DNA from: Planctomycetia bacterium
GTDB lineage: Bacteria > Planctomycetota > Planctomycetia > Pirellulales > Thermoguttaceae
Length of the DNA stretch: 60,267 bases
Assembly (NCBI GenBank): GCA_030527205.1
Contig: JAUNBG010000021.1
Coordinates: 1-60,267 of the forward strand
Direction: 5' to 3'
Below the pieces are notes generated by a model. That model worked only from the letters and a program-made list of their open reading frames with translations. It did not search any database and was not told the origin of the DNA. The translations under genes and the position numbers were made by a program. Shown one piece after another: positions 47,213-55,801 of this stretch; the first letter of the stretch is position 1, and each line of letters starts with the position of its first letter.

Positions 47213-48707
47213 AATGACAATGAAGCAATTTTTGCGAAAGTTCAGCGCAGGGTTCTCCAAGAAATTGGTCATAAAGCGAAATAACTTCAGGATTTTTAAA
47301 ACTGTAACGGATCGTTTCTTTTTCATCGCGGCGATAAAGAGCGTCCATTCTTTTTTTCAAGAGAGCATCGATTGATTTGGCAATCGTTCGCGGTTGACCT
47401 CCGCCGCCCATACAACCGCCATAACAGGCCATGACTTCAATGAAATCATATTTCAAATGATCGCGTTTAATGAGTTCAAGAAAGAGTCGAGCATAATTCA
47501 TTCCATGAACAACGGCGACTTTGATTTGACGCTCTTTCAAATCAACGGTTGCCTGACGAACAGGATTCAAACCGCGAACTTCTTCCCATTTCAAAAAGGA
47601 TTCCGGCGGTTCTTCTTTATTGAGAAGCCAATAAGCAGTCCGAACCGTTGCTTCCAAAACGCCGCCTGTATTGCCAAAAATCATTCCAGCGCCCGACGCT
47701 GTTCCCAACAAAGGATCAAATGTCCCATTTTTCAGTTGCATGAGTTTAATGTTCGACGATTTAAACAATTGACCTATTTCTCGCGTCGTAATCGCAAGAT
47801 CAATGTCACGAATCGACGGTTGTTCATGATAAAGCCCCGCTGCATTCATTCCGGGTCGAAGAATTTCTTCTTTTTTCGCTGTACAGGGAGCAATGGCGAT
47901 ATTAATTATTTTTGCCGGATCAATTTGATTCTGTTGGGCAAACCAAGTTTTGATAATAGCGCCTTGCATCATAAACGGACTTTTGGCTGTCGAAAGATTT
48001 GGAAGAAATTCCGGATAAAACAGTTCCGCAAATTTCGTCCAGGCAGGACAGCAACTTGTCATCAACGGCAAAACAGACTCCTGATTCAAACGAGAAATCA
48101 ATTCGGTCGCTTCTTCCATAACGGTTAAATCGGCCGAGAACGAAGTATCCAAAACATAATCGAAACCGATTTGACGCAGTCCTTGAATCAATTTTCCCTG
48201 CATATCGGTTCCTGGCAACGCTCCAAACATTTCTCCGATTGAAATTCGAACCGCTGGCGCGATTGAAGCAATAACAATTTGATCTGAGTCGCTCAATTTT
48301 TCCGCGACTCGGGAATAATCATATCGTTCCGTTAAAGCATTACCGGGACAAAAAAGTGTGCATTGTCCGCAATGAATGCAAAGCGAATCGTCAACTTCCG
48401 AATAATAACCTTCAACGGTTGCCAAATTTCGACAATAATAACGACAATCGCCGCAACGTTCGCAACGATTTTTATTGAGCTGAATCGACGGATTGTTGGC
48501 GGAAACATTCAAGGGAGCCGAACGTCCAAAACCAGAGTTGCCCCTTTCTCCCTTTTTTTTGAACTGATGTCGAAAACCGTCTCCTTTTTCTTCTCTCGTT
48601 TGAGAATTGGCAAAAAGAGAAGCTCCAATGGGAAAGGTCAAAGACAAAAGTCCCGATTTTAACAATTGACGTCGGGATAATCTTCTTGCTTCATAAGATT
48701 TTGACAT
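47211..48707 (-). CDS. TAT-exported [FeFe] hydrogenase, catalytic subunit with fused small-subunit-like tail
   Basis: It has 498 residues. The N-terminus ARRLSRRQLLKSGLLSL is a twin-arginine signal. Two [4Fe-4S] motifs follow: CERCGDC plus Cys at 82-92, and CIHCGQCTLFCP at 110-121. All H-cluster motifs are present: TSCCPAW (217-223, including the proton-transfer Cys), APCTAKKEE (273-281, Ala replacing Met of MPC), FGNTGGVLEAT (344-354) and EVMACYGGCMGGGGQP (424-439, Tyr replacing Pro). The C-terminal part NPEVISLYDQFLGEP and LLHCH corresponds to the small-subunit region of periplasmic hydrogenases such as Desulfovibrio HydAB, which usually ends HTHY; here it stops one residue short. It would evolve or oxidise H2 at the membrane's outer face. 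Maturases HydE, HydF and HydG are not in the window. AAAGGA sits about 11-12 bases before the ATG. Confidence 0.92.
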   Translation of the reverse strand: MSKSYEARRLSRRQLLKSGLLSLTFPIGASLFANSQTREEKGDGFRHQFKKKGERGNSGFGRSAPLNVSANNPSIQLNKNRCERCGDCRYYCRNLATVEGYYSEVDDSLCIHCGQCTLFCPGNALTERYDYSRVAEKLSDSDQIVIASIAPAVRISIGEMFGALPGTDMQGKLIQGLRQIGFDYVLDTSFSADLTVMEEATELISRLNQESVLPLMTSCCPAWTKFAELFYPEFLPNLSTAKSPFMMQGAIIKTWFAQQNQIDPAKIINIAIAPCTAKKEEILRPGMNAAGLYHEQPSIRDIDLAITTREIGQLFKSSNIKLMQLKNGTFDPLLGTASGAGMIFGNTGGVLEATVRTAYWLLNKEEPPESFLKWEEVRGLNPVRQATVDLKERQIKVAVVHGMNYARLFLELIKRDHLKYDFIEVMACYGGCMGGGGQPRTIAKSIDALLKKRMDALYRRDEKETIRYSFKNPEVISLYDQFLGEPCAELSQKLLHCH

Positions 48708-49188
48708 AATTTTTCAAGTTTCCTTTCATATTGGAACAGTGCTTCAGAAAACCTAAATCAACTTAATCTATTTGTTTTGCGGTTAAATCGAAACAGGCGA
48801 CAGATTTTGTCTGCAATCCCCTCTGACAAGGGACAGTTCATTCAGACCGACCTCCAGAAGCGGCCAGAGGTTTGAAGTCGGAAATTCTCGCCCATTCCGG
48901 ACTCAAGCCGGTTGATAAATCGTTGTCATTTTTTCGTTAGAACAGCAAAGAAAGTCAACAAAAGGCAATTTTTAAGGAACCCGTTAACGGAAAATTATCG
49001 GGAACATAGCCAAACAACATCGGATTTTCTGCGCACAACTGCCCCCTTGAATTACGGTATACTCGAAAAGGTTGTGAATGTCAATCATTTTATTGAAAAA
49101 ATCAGAAAATTTTTTCAACAGTTGAAAAAGAAGCGTTTTACTCCAATCAAGGAAGTCAAGAGACATATTTTTGATCTGTCTGAACATT
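48708..49188. other. Intergenic region upstream of the hydrogenase
   Basis: About 480 bases. ACCGACCTC (48846-48854) and GAGGT plus GTCGG (to 48881) can pair, a small hairpin 140-175 bases upstream of the hydrogenase start. The plus-strand frame 48912-49217 has no supporting features. The hydrogenase promoter should be here, but none is clear. Confidence 0.45.
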
Positions 49189-50043
49189 TCATGTATTGCT
49201 TATCAGATATTCCATAACGTTTCGTTTTCGGCATTTACATGTCGCAATAACCGTCCAAATCCGTTCTGCATAATAGTTCCGTATAATTGTTCGTTAGGGG
49301 ACTTGCTGATTTTCCACAAATTGACAATAGCAGTCCCCGTATTCGCGGAATCGTTTACACATATTCCAGCATTTCCAGTGATTTGATACTTTTGTGGTTG
49401 CCATTGTTTTTATTTGCTTTACGATCGGAAGTAATTTCTTTTTCGTCTTTTGCCATTTCCTGGAATCAGATGAATGAAGTATTTCAAACATCTTTTTCCA
49501 GCATCTTGCGAAGAACTTCGCTTCCTCTTTTGAAAACAACAAACAGAGACAGCCCAACCCCCCTATCCAGCGACGGGCTCCATTGGTTTTTCCCCCGGTT
49601 TCATCTGCATTGACCAAAGACTGTGACGGAAGTTCATGCACAAGTTCATCGCAGGGCAAATCCAAACTCTTGGAAAGATTTTTGAGAACTTTACATAAAT
49701 AACCGGTTGAGACGGATATGTCAAAGACATCCTGATAAAACGTTTTTATCGTTTTTACAGACAAGTGGCATTGAATCTTCAAACAGGCAGTCAATGCCTG
49801 CATTCCAGCCCCAAATAAACCTGCCTGATAAATATCTTTTGGAACAGCGGGATAAATATCTTTGGGAACAGCCTGATAAATATCTTTGGGAACAACGGGA
49901 TAAAGAATTTTTCCGCATGCTTCGCAACGCCCCCCCAAACAACGGCACTCAGTAACGATCTCCGAATGATTGCAAAAATCGATTTGCTGCCAATCCTTGT
50001 ATGAGCCTTTCAGAGCAAGAAGAGAATGAGCCTTCCAGAGCAA
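49189..50043 (-). pseudogene. IS66-family transposase remnant
   Basis: The reading frame 49294-50043 carries IS66-like elements: a Cys-rich RCLGGRCEACGK region, GMQALTACLKIQCHLSVKTIKTFYQDVF, a VNADETG motif (the Asp-Glu context of the DDE transposase) and FARCWKKMF. It ends at an in-frame TAA (49294-49296), but translation past it continues as a run ending ERIWTVIATCKCRKRNVMEYLISN, which resembles the IS66 C-terminus, to a TGA at 49189. The N-terminus is cut close to the thermonuclease stop, and the usual conserved core between the DETG region and the C-terminus is shortened. No ends or target duplications were found. It is a dead copy. Confidence 0.8.
49827..49898. repeat. Three in-frame 24-bp tandem units within the IS66 remnant
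   Basis: Units starting GATAAATATC at 49827, 49851 and 49875 (period 24) encode the repeated VPKDIYxA peptide. The phrase starts again at 49899. This lies where a zinc-finger-like loop of IS66 transposases would be and probably arose after inactivation. Confidence 0.85.
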
Positions 50044-50048
50044 GAAGA
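50001..50048. repeat. Two 23-bp direct repeats at the edge of the IS66 remnant
   Basis: ATGAGCCTTTCAGAGCAAG at 50001 recurs as ATGAGCCTTCCAGAGCAAG at 50026, period 25, each followed by AAGA. They sit at the truncated 5' end of the transposase remnant. Confidence 0.7.
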
Positions 50049-50067
50049 TTCCCTCCGCAAGACCAGA

Positions 50068-50709
50068 CTATTGTTGCCAAAGGTTTCGCCGATTTTTTTT
50101 AGCATTATTTTCTGCTTCAATGAAACGAGATTTCATTTTCTCCGAATAATTAAATTGAGTTTGAGCTTTAGCCAATCCTTGTTGAATCAACTCCTCATTC
50201 AAAAGAATTGTTCCATTTTCTCCCAAATAAACCATAGCAAGTCGTCGGCCATATCGATCTGTTGTATCGCCATCCCTTTTAAGCGTTACAATATTATTAA
50301 ATTCCGCAATTCGTCTTTTCGTATACTCAGAAGCTTCCGGTCCAAAAGGTTCAACCGGACTATTAGGTTTAACCGTTTCGGGAGTATTGGAACCAATAAA
50401 ACGAATTCGTTCTTTTTGACCATTAGAAATAACAATAATCGTATCGCCATCGACGCAACGATCAACGCGACAAACTTCTGTTTCCGGAATAACTCGTCCA
50501 GCGTTATCGGAAGTTTCAGTTGCTTTTTGTTCAATTTGTTGAAGATTGAGAAAGTCTTGGACGCAACCATTTTTTGTTAAAATAGCATAAGTTGCCAAAA
50601 ACAAAACCAAAGCGATCACAAAACCGTTATTGAGATTCTTTGATGATTTTTTTGGGGTCGAACTTAATATTGTTTTGACCATTTTATCGATCGAATTGTT
50701 TTTAGCCAT
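50068..50709 (-). CDS. Membrane-anchored thermonuclease (SNase family)
   Basis: The ATG at 50709 is chosen (AAAGGA, 5-6 bases upstream), not the earlier one at 50736, giving 213 residues. A hydrophobic stretch (FVIALVFLATYAILT) near residues 35-50 should anchor or export it. The nuclease domain has VDGDTI, RIRFIGSNTPE and DRYGRRLAMVY, in which the Asp, Arg, Glu and Arg of the staphylococcal nuclease active site (D21, R35, E43, R87) all have counterparts. It should cleave DNA and RNA with Ca2+ outside the cytoplasm. It lies at the end of the minus-strand run that starts with the GTPase, but 470 bases and repeat copy F separate it from the GYF/TM2 gene, so co-transcription is uncertain. Confidence 0.9.
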   Translation of the reverse strand: MAKNNSIDKMVKTILSSTPKKSSKNLNNGFVIALVLFLATYAILTKNGCVQDFLNLQQIEQKATETSDNAGRVIPETEVCRVDRCVDGDTIIVISNGQKERIRFIGSNTPETVKPNSPVEPFGPEASEYTKRRIAEFNNIVTLKRDGDTTDRYGRRLAMVYLGENGTILLNEELIQQGLAKAQTQFNYSEKMKSRFIEAENNAKKNRRNLWQQ

Positions 50710-51183
50710 TGCATTCCTTTTCAGCAAAAAGTTCATTCATTCCAATATATATTATAGGAATTTATAACAGGAAGTTCTAAAAATCTGTTTTTTACAATAA
50801 ACTCAAAATCGGAAAACGTCGCGAAAACCTGTTCCTGCGGGTTTGTAGAACTTCCTGTTATAGCGATTTTTTGATAAGAGACAAAAACCGTCATTGAAAC
50901 TCCATTCAACATTCATCAATTCAGGAAACGATTTCAAGGCTTTGGCAAAACCGTTGTTTTTGGAGCAAGTCCGAGAAAACAAGCATATAAGAAAAACGAA
51001 ATTTGCCGCCCATTGACGTCAAAACAGGAAATTAACATCCTTGCCTGTTCTGTCTTTTTTCTCTGTTTTTTATTTCAATTACAGACGTTTTCCTCGAAAT
51101 TTTCGAAATGCGGCGATTTATGGAACCGCATTAGCAAAGGTTATGCGACGGCGAAGCGGAAAAAGCTAAGCGTCGATGATAAA
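50710..51183. other. Intergenic region with repeat copy F
   Basis: About 470 bases between the GYF/TM2 gene and the thermonuclease. Besides repeat copy F the rest (50863-51183) shows no conserved frame; the plus-strand frame at 51013-51297 runs into the end of the GYF/TM2 gene and is not supported. Confidence 0.5.
50763..50862 (+). repeat. Dispersed palindromic repeat, copy F, with perfect 17-bp ends
   Basis: TATAACAGGAAGTTCTA (50763-50779) is exactly mirrored by TAGAACTTCCTGTTATA (50846-50862). The interior matches the family (TTTTTTACAATAAAC, GAAAACCTGTTCCTGCGG) but the GACGAGAC core and the sequence after it are deleted. It is the shortest and most symmetrical copy. Confidence 0.88.
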
Positions 51184-52110
51184 CTATTCAATCTCAATAA
51201 AGGGAAGTCCTTTTCCGTCTTGCCGAACAGTAAAAACGTCGATAATCGCCCAAATAATCGTAAAAACCAATCCGATAACAGTCAACCCCAAACATAACTG
51301 TCTGATAGCAACTTCTTTTCGACCGGCATAAAAGTTATGAGCGCCAAACCAGCCAACAACCAATAACCCCAACAAAATATAAGTAAGTCGCGACTTTCGT
51401 TGACTCGGATCCAAGATTGAATGACAAAAAGGGCATAATGGCAACTTTGGCGAAATCTCTTTGCCGCAAAATCGACAGGGGACTCGTTTCAACCCTTTTG
51501 TTCTCTTAACAGAATAAGTTGATGATTCCGTATTCGTTGAAGTCTGTTTCTTGCGTTTTTTTCCGCATCGAGGGCAAAAAACCGAATCAGCCGACAATGG
51601 ATATTGGCAAGCCGAACAGAAATCTTTTTCCGCAATCAAGGACAAAGAAGAATCAGCAACCGTTGCCTGAACAACTTCATCGGAATTGTTGTTTTGAAAT
51701 TCAGGATACTCTTTTAAAGACTTGGCCTCGCCTCCTTCCTTCCAGGCGAGCCAGGAAAGCGACATTTTTCCCGAGCGAATTGATTCCATAACTTCGCTTT
51801 GAGTATAAGGCCCCGTTCCTGTTATCCCATCGTTACTGACAAACCATTCTTTCGACAAACTTAATCGCGAACCATTTGAGGATGATTCTGTCGAAAGAGT
51901 TAAATTATCATCGACCGTTTGATTGGTTTGGCGGTCGTTTCCTTTCATAAATGACCATAACGGCGCATAATCCGAGGCAGGAATCCAACTCTCGCCATCA
52001 AGAGAGATTTCATTATGACGTCCAACTTTTCCCTGTCGAACCATTGTTTGAAGTTGCGAATCGTCATACGGTCCATGTTTTCGTCCCCGCAGCTTAACCC
52101 AAACGCCCAT
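51184..52110 (-). CDS. GYF_2 - zinc ribbon - TM2 domain membrane protein
   Basis: It has 308 residues. GYF_2-like domain 1 (residues 3-55: WVKLRGRKHGPYDDSQLQ, then WIPASDYAPLW) is followed by domain 2 (about 88-137: WFVSNDGITGTGPYTQSEV, WLAWKEGG). Two zinc ribbons follow, CSACQYPLSADSVFCPRCGKK and CRFCGKEISPKLPLCPFC, then a C-terminal TM2 domain with two hydrophobic helices (YILLGLLVVGWFGAHNFY and LGLTVIGLVFTIIWAIIDV). GYF_2 domains are thought to bind Pro-rich or disordered partners, and TM2 proteins are small membrane proteins. It is downstream of the coiled-coil membrane protein in the GTPase module, 115 bases away, and I infer it is part of that assembly. Confidence 0.85.
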   Translation of the reverse strand: MGVWVKLRGRKHGPYDDSQLQTMVRQGKVGRHNEISLDGESWIPASDYAPLWSFMKGNDRQTNQTVDDNLTLSTESSSNGSRLSLSKEWFVSNDGITGTGPYTQSEVMESIRSGKMSLSWLAWKEGGEAKSLKEYPEFQNNNSDEVVQATVADSSLSLIAEKDFCSACQYPLSADSVFCPRCGKKRKKQTSTNTESSTYSVKRTKGLKRVPCRFCGKEISPKLPLCPFCHSILDPSQRKSRLTYILLGLLVVGWFGAHNFYAGRKEVAIRQLCLGLTVIGLVFTIIWAIIDVFTVRQDGKGLPFIEIE

Positions 52111-52225
52111 GAATTGTCCTTTTCAATTAATATATTGAAATCATTTTGATTATACTCAAGCCTTTTGGAAATTCCTGTTCTTCATGACGCTTCCTGACGA
52201 AGGAAAACTTCAACCAAGAGCGATT

Positions 52226-55174
52226 TTAATTGGCCTGACATTTCAAAAAAACAGGAAGACCATTCAAAAAATGATCGTTTTGACTGGAAAGATCAACCGC
52301 TCCAAGTTTTAAAGAGCCGACATTGATCAATTGAATTTTGGTTTCTCGAACAGCAATGAACAGTTCTCCGTCAAGATTTTCCAGAGATTTTGTCGTCAAA
52401 CAAGACCAACGCTCCTTTTTCAAAAGAAATCCGATCGGCCTATAAATATTCTTTAATGAGAGAGAAAAGATTTCTGATTGTTTTTCTAATTGATCTAAAT
52501 GTTCATTCCAACCCGATAAATTTGATAAAAGTTCCTGCGCGAACTTACGCTGTTCGTTAATTGTCCTTGATTCAGGATTAAACCAATTAATCTCATCATT
52601 GAAGCTCGGAGAATTCAACTGTTGTTTCCAATGAAGAAAAGTCTGAAAATAAGGATCTTGAGAACAAATCGCAATGAGTTTTTTGGTTATTATCAGTTTA
52701 ATAATGGGGTCGAAAGCGTCGTCTGTTTGCGTCGTCTGCAGGTTTTTAAATATTTGAACCAAAGTTTGATAATAAGGAATTAATTGTTTTTCATCTTTTA
52801 ATGATTCTTTATTCAATAATTCGTAAGACTCTTTTGCCCATAAATATTGCGGAGCAAGTTCTATCGATTGCAATTCCAAAGGCGTTATTGACCCGGGAAA
52901 CGGGATTTCAGCCCCATCCCAATCGCCACAAAAAACCGGTTGATCTATTTGGGTCGGCTTTTCGATAAAATAATAATATTGAGATTTTTCTGAGCTTGAT
53001 CGATGAAGCAACCAAAGTTCTTTTTTATATCGTTCCAAAAAGTCATTGATCTGTTTTTTGACAAACTGACGCTTTTCATTATCGCAATGAGGTCGAACGA
53101 TCTTAATCTTTTGAATAACAGTCTGTATTTCATCTGTTGTTTCAAAAAAGGAGGAAACGTTTTCAAAATTGCGAATAAATGACGTTGAAACAGGAAAAAT
53201 ATTTCCTGATGTCATCTGAGAATCTGAATGATATTGGACAAGATCATTCCATTCGAGAATTCGCAGGCAAACGTCTGCATTATCTAAAATCGAGTTAAAA
53301 TCTTTTGATAAATAATGCTGAGTAAAACGTTCAATAAATCCGCTCAAATCATAAAAATATTGGGATAAATCGCCAATACTCTCTTGAAATTTTGCGATTT
53401 CCTGGTCAACCTGTTTTGTTTCAACAATTTGTTTTTTAAGATTTTTTAATTGATTAATCAAATCAGTTCGAGTTTGCTGAATTTTCGAAACGGTCGACGA
53501 ATTGGGCAAAAGATCAATTTCTTTCGACAATTCATCGATTTCCGGCAAGAAATCCTCATTCAAGATTTCCTGTTTTTGGCGAAGATTTTCAACTTTTTCA
53601 GAAAGAGGCTCATATTTCTGGAGATATTCAGCAAGTTCGCTCGCTTTCTTGGACTCTATAATTGTTGCAAACTCTTTTTCCAAATTCTCAAATTCGATTC
53701 TTTCTTCTTTAGTCAAGACCTTTTTTTTTGCTTCAGATAATGCATTTGAATCAAGTTGCGACGTTTCTAATGAATGACGAATCTTTTCAATATTTGCTCG
53801 AAACTCAGAAACGCGTTCTTCTTCTTTTTTTTGTAATTTTGTCAATCGTTGACCGATGTCATCTGTTTCGCCGGTTTCTCCCTTCATCTCGACAAATTCT
53901 CGATAAAGTTTTTCCGCATTGATCAGATCATCCGGAGATCCTGTTGAATTAGCATCTGTTTTATCCAACGCTGATTCATAATTCATCAAATAATTGTTAA
54001 CGGCTTCAATTTTCTTTTGTCGAGCCTCCAGACGCTTTTGTTGTCCCAAGCTGATCTGAACGATAATAACAACAAAAAGCGCAAAAAGAATGAAAACCAA
54101 CGCAATAATAAACCAATAAATAAGTTTTTTCTTTTTTGCTCTTTGAATCTTTTCATCATAAGCTTTTTGAAGAAACGGAGGAATGATCTGTTTGAATTCG
54201 GAAGCTGTTTTTAACAAATCGGCATAAAGAATTTCTAATTCATTCAAATCGTCACTTGAAACCAATTGAGCCTGAAATTGGGTAACTTTTTGTTGAAACA
54301 AGAGAGCCCGGCGTCCATTTTGCAGGCAACTTTCAACCCAAGATAAAACTGGATTTTGTAAATCTCGAATCTCGCGCGGAAGGGACTTCTCATTGATCTC
54401 ACTGGAAATTAACAGGTTTTTCCATTTTAACAGCAAAGACTGAGCTGTTTTCAAATCCTTTATTTTAAAGGCCTGATCAAGCTGAATAGCAATTTCATTG
54501 AATTGATGAATATAAGTTTCTTGAGTAAAACGTTTCGTTTTTTTTAAAACGGCATTCCGCAAATCGATTGGCGGTTCGCGCCAGGAAGAACTCTCAAGTT
54601 CCAGAAGAATATTCTCGAATTGAGGCAAAGAGGTTACAGAATCAGGCAAAAGATCTATTTCGGCTTGAATTTCCTTAATTCGTTCTTTTTCAAACAAATC
54701 AATAGCGTCAGCCCAAACAAGGTTTTCTGGTTCGAGATTCGACAATCGATAAAGAATGTCAAGGCGTTCTTTTAAAGGAGCGCGAGTTAAAGCTAAATAA
54801 CGATGACGTTTTAAAAGCGGTTCTAAGGAGAACATCAATTCAAAACCGTCATTGAGTTGTTTAATAACAGTTGCTTTGATAACCGGAGGAACCGTCAGTT
54901 TATAAGTTCGACAAATATCATTCCATTCGTCCAGTTCGGGAAATTCAATCAAGTTACAAAGATCAAGCAAATGCGGCGTTGTATCGGCCAATCGAATGGC
55001 CTCGCTCAAATTGCCCGCTTGCAAAAACTTGTTACAATCGGCCAAGCGACGATTAACCGTTTGACAAAGTTTGTCATATTCTTGCGATAATGCATTCAAG
55101 GTTTCAATCGGAGTACTTTCCGAGATATTAATCGCGGTTTGAATGCGGTCAACAACAGACTGATAGTCGCTCAT
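52226..55174 (-). CDS. Large coiled-coil protein with a single transmembrane helix (GTPase module)
   Basis: It has 982 residues and is not similar to a family I can name. Residues 1-345 are helical with leucine-rich heptads and no signal peptide. A basic stretch KRAKKKKLIYW leads into one transmembrane helix at about 352-378 (FIIALVFILFALFVVIIV), and residues 380-620 are strongly coiled-coil (QQKRLEARQKKIEAVNN, then LEKEFATIIESKKASELAEYL). The rest is helical to the C-terminus. A bitopic coiled-coil rod fits a scaffold linking cytoplasmic and envelope parts. It lies between the GAP1-like gene (627 bases upstream, containing repeat copy G) and the GYF/TM2 gene (115 bases). Confidence 0.75.
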   Translation of the reverse strand: MSDYQSVVDRIQTAINISESTPIETLNALSQEYDKLCQTVNRRLADCNKFLQAGNLSEAIRLADTTPHLLDLCNLIEFPELDEWNDICRTYKLTVPPVIKATVIKQLNDGFELMFSLEPLLKRHRYLALTRAPLKERLDILYRLSNLEPENLVWADAIDLFEKERIKEIQAEIDLLPDSVTSLPQFENILLELESSSWREPPIDLRNAVLKKTKRFTQETYIHQFNEIAIQLDQAFKIKDLKTAQSLLLKWKNLLISSEINEKSLPREIRDLQNPVLSWVESCLQNGRRALLFQQKVTQFQAQLVSSDDLNELEILYADLLKTASEFKQIIPPFLQKAYDEKIQRAKKKKLIYWFIIALVFILFALFVVIIVQISLGQQKRLEARQKKIEAVNNYLMNYESALDKTDANSTGSPDDLINAEKLYREFVEMKGETGETDDIGQRLTKLQKKEEERVSEFRANIEKIRHSLETSQLDSNALSEAKKKVLTKEERIEFENLEKEFATIIESKKASELAEYLQKYEPLSEKVENLRQKQEILNEDFLPEIDELSKEIDLLPNSSTVSKIQQTRTDLINQLKNLKKQIVETKQVDQEIAKFQESIGDLSQYFYDLSGFIERFTQHYLSKDFNSILDNADVCLRILEWNDLVQYHSDSQMTSGNIFPVSTSFIRNFENVSSFFETTDEIQTVIQKIKIVRPHCDNEKRQFVKKQINDFLERYKKELWLLHRSSSEKSQYYYFIEKPTQIDQPVFCGDWDGAEIPFPGSITPLELQSIELAPQYLWAKESYELLNKESLKDEKQLIPYYQTLVQIFKNLQTTQTDDAFDPIIKLIITKKLIAICSQDPYFQTFLHWKQQLNSPSFNDEINWFNPESRTINEQRKFAQELLSNLSGWNEHLDQLEKQSEIFSLSLKNIYRPIGFLLKKERWSCLTTKSLENLDGELFIAVRETKIQLINVGSLKLGAVDLSSQNDHFLNGLPVFLKCQAN

Positions 55175-55801
55175 ACAGACTCTTTCCTTATAACCTATTC
55201 AGAACTTTTTCAATACTTAATTCCCGGCTGGTTTATTCTTCGCTCGAATGCCTCCAAAAGTCATTCATTCCCTTCAGTAAATAACTTTGTTTTCTCAAAC
55301 TTTAATCTTCAACAGGAAATGGTTAATTTGTCTGCTGAACAATTCAAAATGATTCAAACGTTGTCGCTTTTTCAATATATTCCCAAACTTATTAAAAACT
55401 TAAATCGTTAGCGTCAAAATTTAATCAACGACGAAAGAGGCTATGAAACGGACAATTCTGTCGTTTATATCGGTTTTAATTACAAAAAAAAACAAAAAGT
55501 CATTTTATTGCGATCTATCTTTTTGTTTGAATAACAATGAAACCTTTGACAAATTGATTATAAAAGAAAATAGTATTTTAAACTCCAATTCAGGAATATC
55601 ATTCTCTGAAAGTTCTAACCCCCCTTTAGGAGCGGGGACGTCTCGTCGCAAGAACTGGTTTTAACGACTTTATTCGAAATGCGTTTATTGAAAAATCCGG
55701 TTTTTTAGAACTTCCTTCTTGCATATTGTTCATCGCAAAAATTTTCTTACCGTTTGCGGTTCTTCGCATTTTCAAACCGACAGGGTTGATTCCAGTCCTG
55801 A
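55175..55801. other. Intergenic region with repeat copy G
   Basis: About 627 bases between the GAP1-like and coiled-coil genes. AT-rich; short frames at 55139-55411 and 55443-55664 have no features. A phrase at about 55753-55775 (TTTGCGGTTCTTCGCATTTT) resembles one inside the 3' end of the GAP1-like gene (55859-55880), perhaps a small duplication. Confidence 0.5.
55607..55716 (-). repeat. Dispersed palindromic repeat, copy G (reverse orientation)
   Basis: The left end GAAAGTTCTAACCCCCC is decayed. The right end TTTTTTAGAACTTCCT is intact. Read on the minus strand it shows CAATAAACGCATTTCG, GTTAAAACCAGTTCTTGC and a GCGAC-GAGAC-GTC core. It lies between the GAP1-like and coiled-coil genes. Confidence 0.8.

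Noticed and set aside
49827..50048. The tandem units considered as a CRISPR-like array
   Set aside because: Units are contiguous without spacers, in frame with a transposase remnant and not separated by unique sequence.
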